NCBI GenBank assembly: GCA_938008425.1
Contig: CALLKH010000617.1
Location: forward strand, 1-6,772
Reading direction: 5' to 3'
DNA length: 6,772 nucleotides
From: an uncultured Planctomycetaceae bacterium
GTDB taxonomy: Bacteria > Planctomycetota > Phycisphaerae > UBA1845 > UTPLA1
Shown: in pieces, positions 6,551 through 6,772 of the stretch
How positions within the stretch are numbered: position 1 is the first letter of the stretch
Layout of the letters: the number at the start of each line of letters is the position of its first letter
Translations under genes and position numbers: made by a program
The notes under the pieces: model-generated
What the model was told of the DNA's origin: nothing
Databases searched by the model: none
The model's input: the letters and a program-made list of their open reading frames with translations, nothing else

Positions 6551-6772
6551 ATGACCGAAGTTCAAATCGGGTCCGGGGAAACGCGGGCGACATCCGAACC
6601 ACGCAGCGTCGCCGTGGGTATGCTGGGCGAGCGGGATGAGAAAGGTCGCGTCGCACGTCTGTTGCTATTGTGCATCGCCGCGGCGTTCGTGCTCGATCTC
6701 GTGTTCTTCACCGGGTTCTATGCCAGTGACGACATCGGCTATTTTGAGAGTGCGCGAAACTGGTATGTCGAC
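6551..6772 (+). CDS. second ArnT/PMT-like glycosyltransferase, 5' part only (cut by window end)
   Basis: An open frame from ATG 6551 runs 74 codons to the window edge with no stop. After a polar, charged tail (1-36) comes a hydrophobic helix (about 37-55) and then TGFYASDDIGYFESA (54-68). Over twenty residues (49-68 here, 56-75 in the preceding gene) 16 are identical, including the Asp-Asp pair expected in the first outer loop. The two are therefore paralogues from a tandem duplication or a multi-copy family. The variable tails before the shared helix support the chosen ATG, as does a weak GGA at 6541-6543, 7 bases upstream. Another ATG at 6539 is closed by TGA at 6545. The role should be transfer of a lipid-linked sugar outside the membrane. 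Whether it shares donor or acceptor with its neighbour cannot be seen. Confidence 0.8.
   Translation, partial: MTEVQIGSGETRATSEPRSVAVGMLGERDEKGRVARLLLLCIAAAFVLDLVFFTGFYASDDIGYFESARNWYVD

Noticed and set aside
1..6772. CRISPR arrays, tRNA or rRNA genes, insertion sequences, attachment sites
   Set aside because: I saw no regularly spaced direct repeats, no cloverleaf-like or ribosomal segments and no transposase motifs on either strand.

Overview
The window is GC-rich bacterial DNA (roughly 60% G+C by eye) with all recognisable genes on the + strand. It reads as part of a cell-surface glycan or protein-glycosylation locus. Four complete genes and the start of a fifth are present. The organism cannot be named from this sequence. 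A Gram-negative-type, high-GC bacterium is likely, and Planctomycetota is plausible but only a guess from the style of the large lipid-sugar-dependent glycosyltransferases.

Layout. (1) 22-969: a family 2 glycosyltransferase of the polyprenyl-phosphate-sugar synthase (DPM1-like) type with two C-terminal membrane helices. (2) 969-1781: a class I SAM-dependent methyltransferase whose start overlaps the previous stop by one base. (3) 1886-3943: a two-part amidotransferase. Its N-terminal half is a GlmS/PurF-type (class II, Cys2) glutaminase. Its C-terminal half is a WbpG/PseA-like PP-loop synthetase with a four-cysteine element. (4) 4016-6364: a large GT39/ArnT-like multi-pass glycosyltransferase with a long soluble C-terminal region. 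(5) 6551-6772: the 5' end of a second ArnT-like gene, cut by the window edge, clearly paralogous to gene 4. The spacer between genes 4 and 5 (6365-6550) holds a cluster of palindromes, a candidate promoter and a hairpin.

How the genes may work together (inference). The DPM1-like enzyme would load a sugar onto a polyprenyl phosphate on the cytoplasmic face. The ArnT-like enzymes would transfer such lipid-linked sugars to an acceptor on the far side of the membrane. The amidotransferase would convert an N-acetyl group on a nucleotide sugar to an acetamidino group, and the methyltransferase would modify a sugar or lipid. The most distinctive item is the single-chain fusion in gene 3, because characterised WbpG-type enzymes take ammonia from separate HisH/HisF-type proteins.
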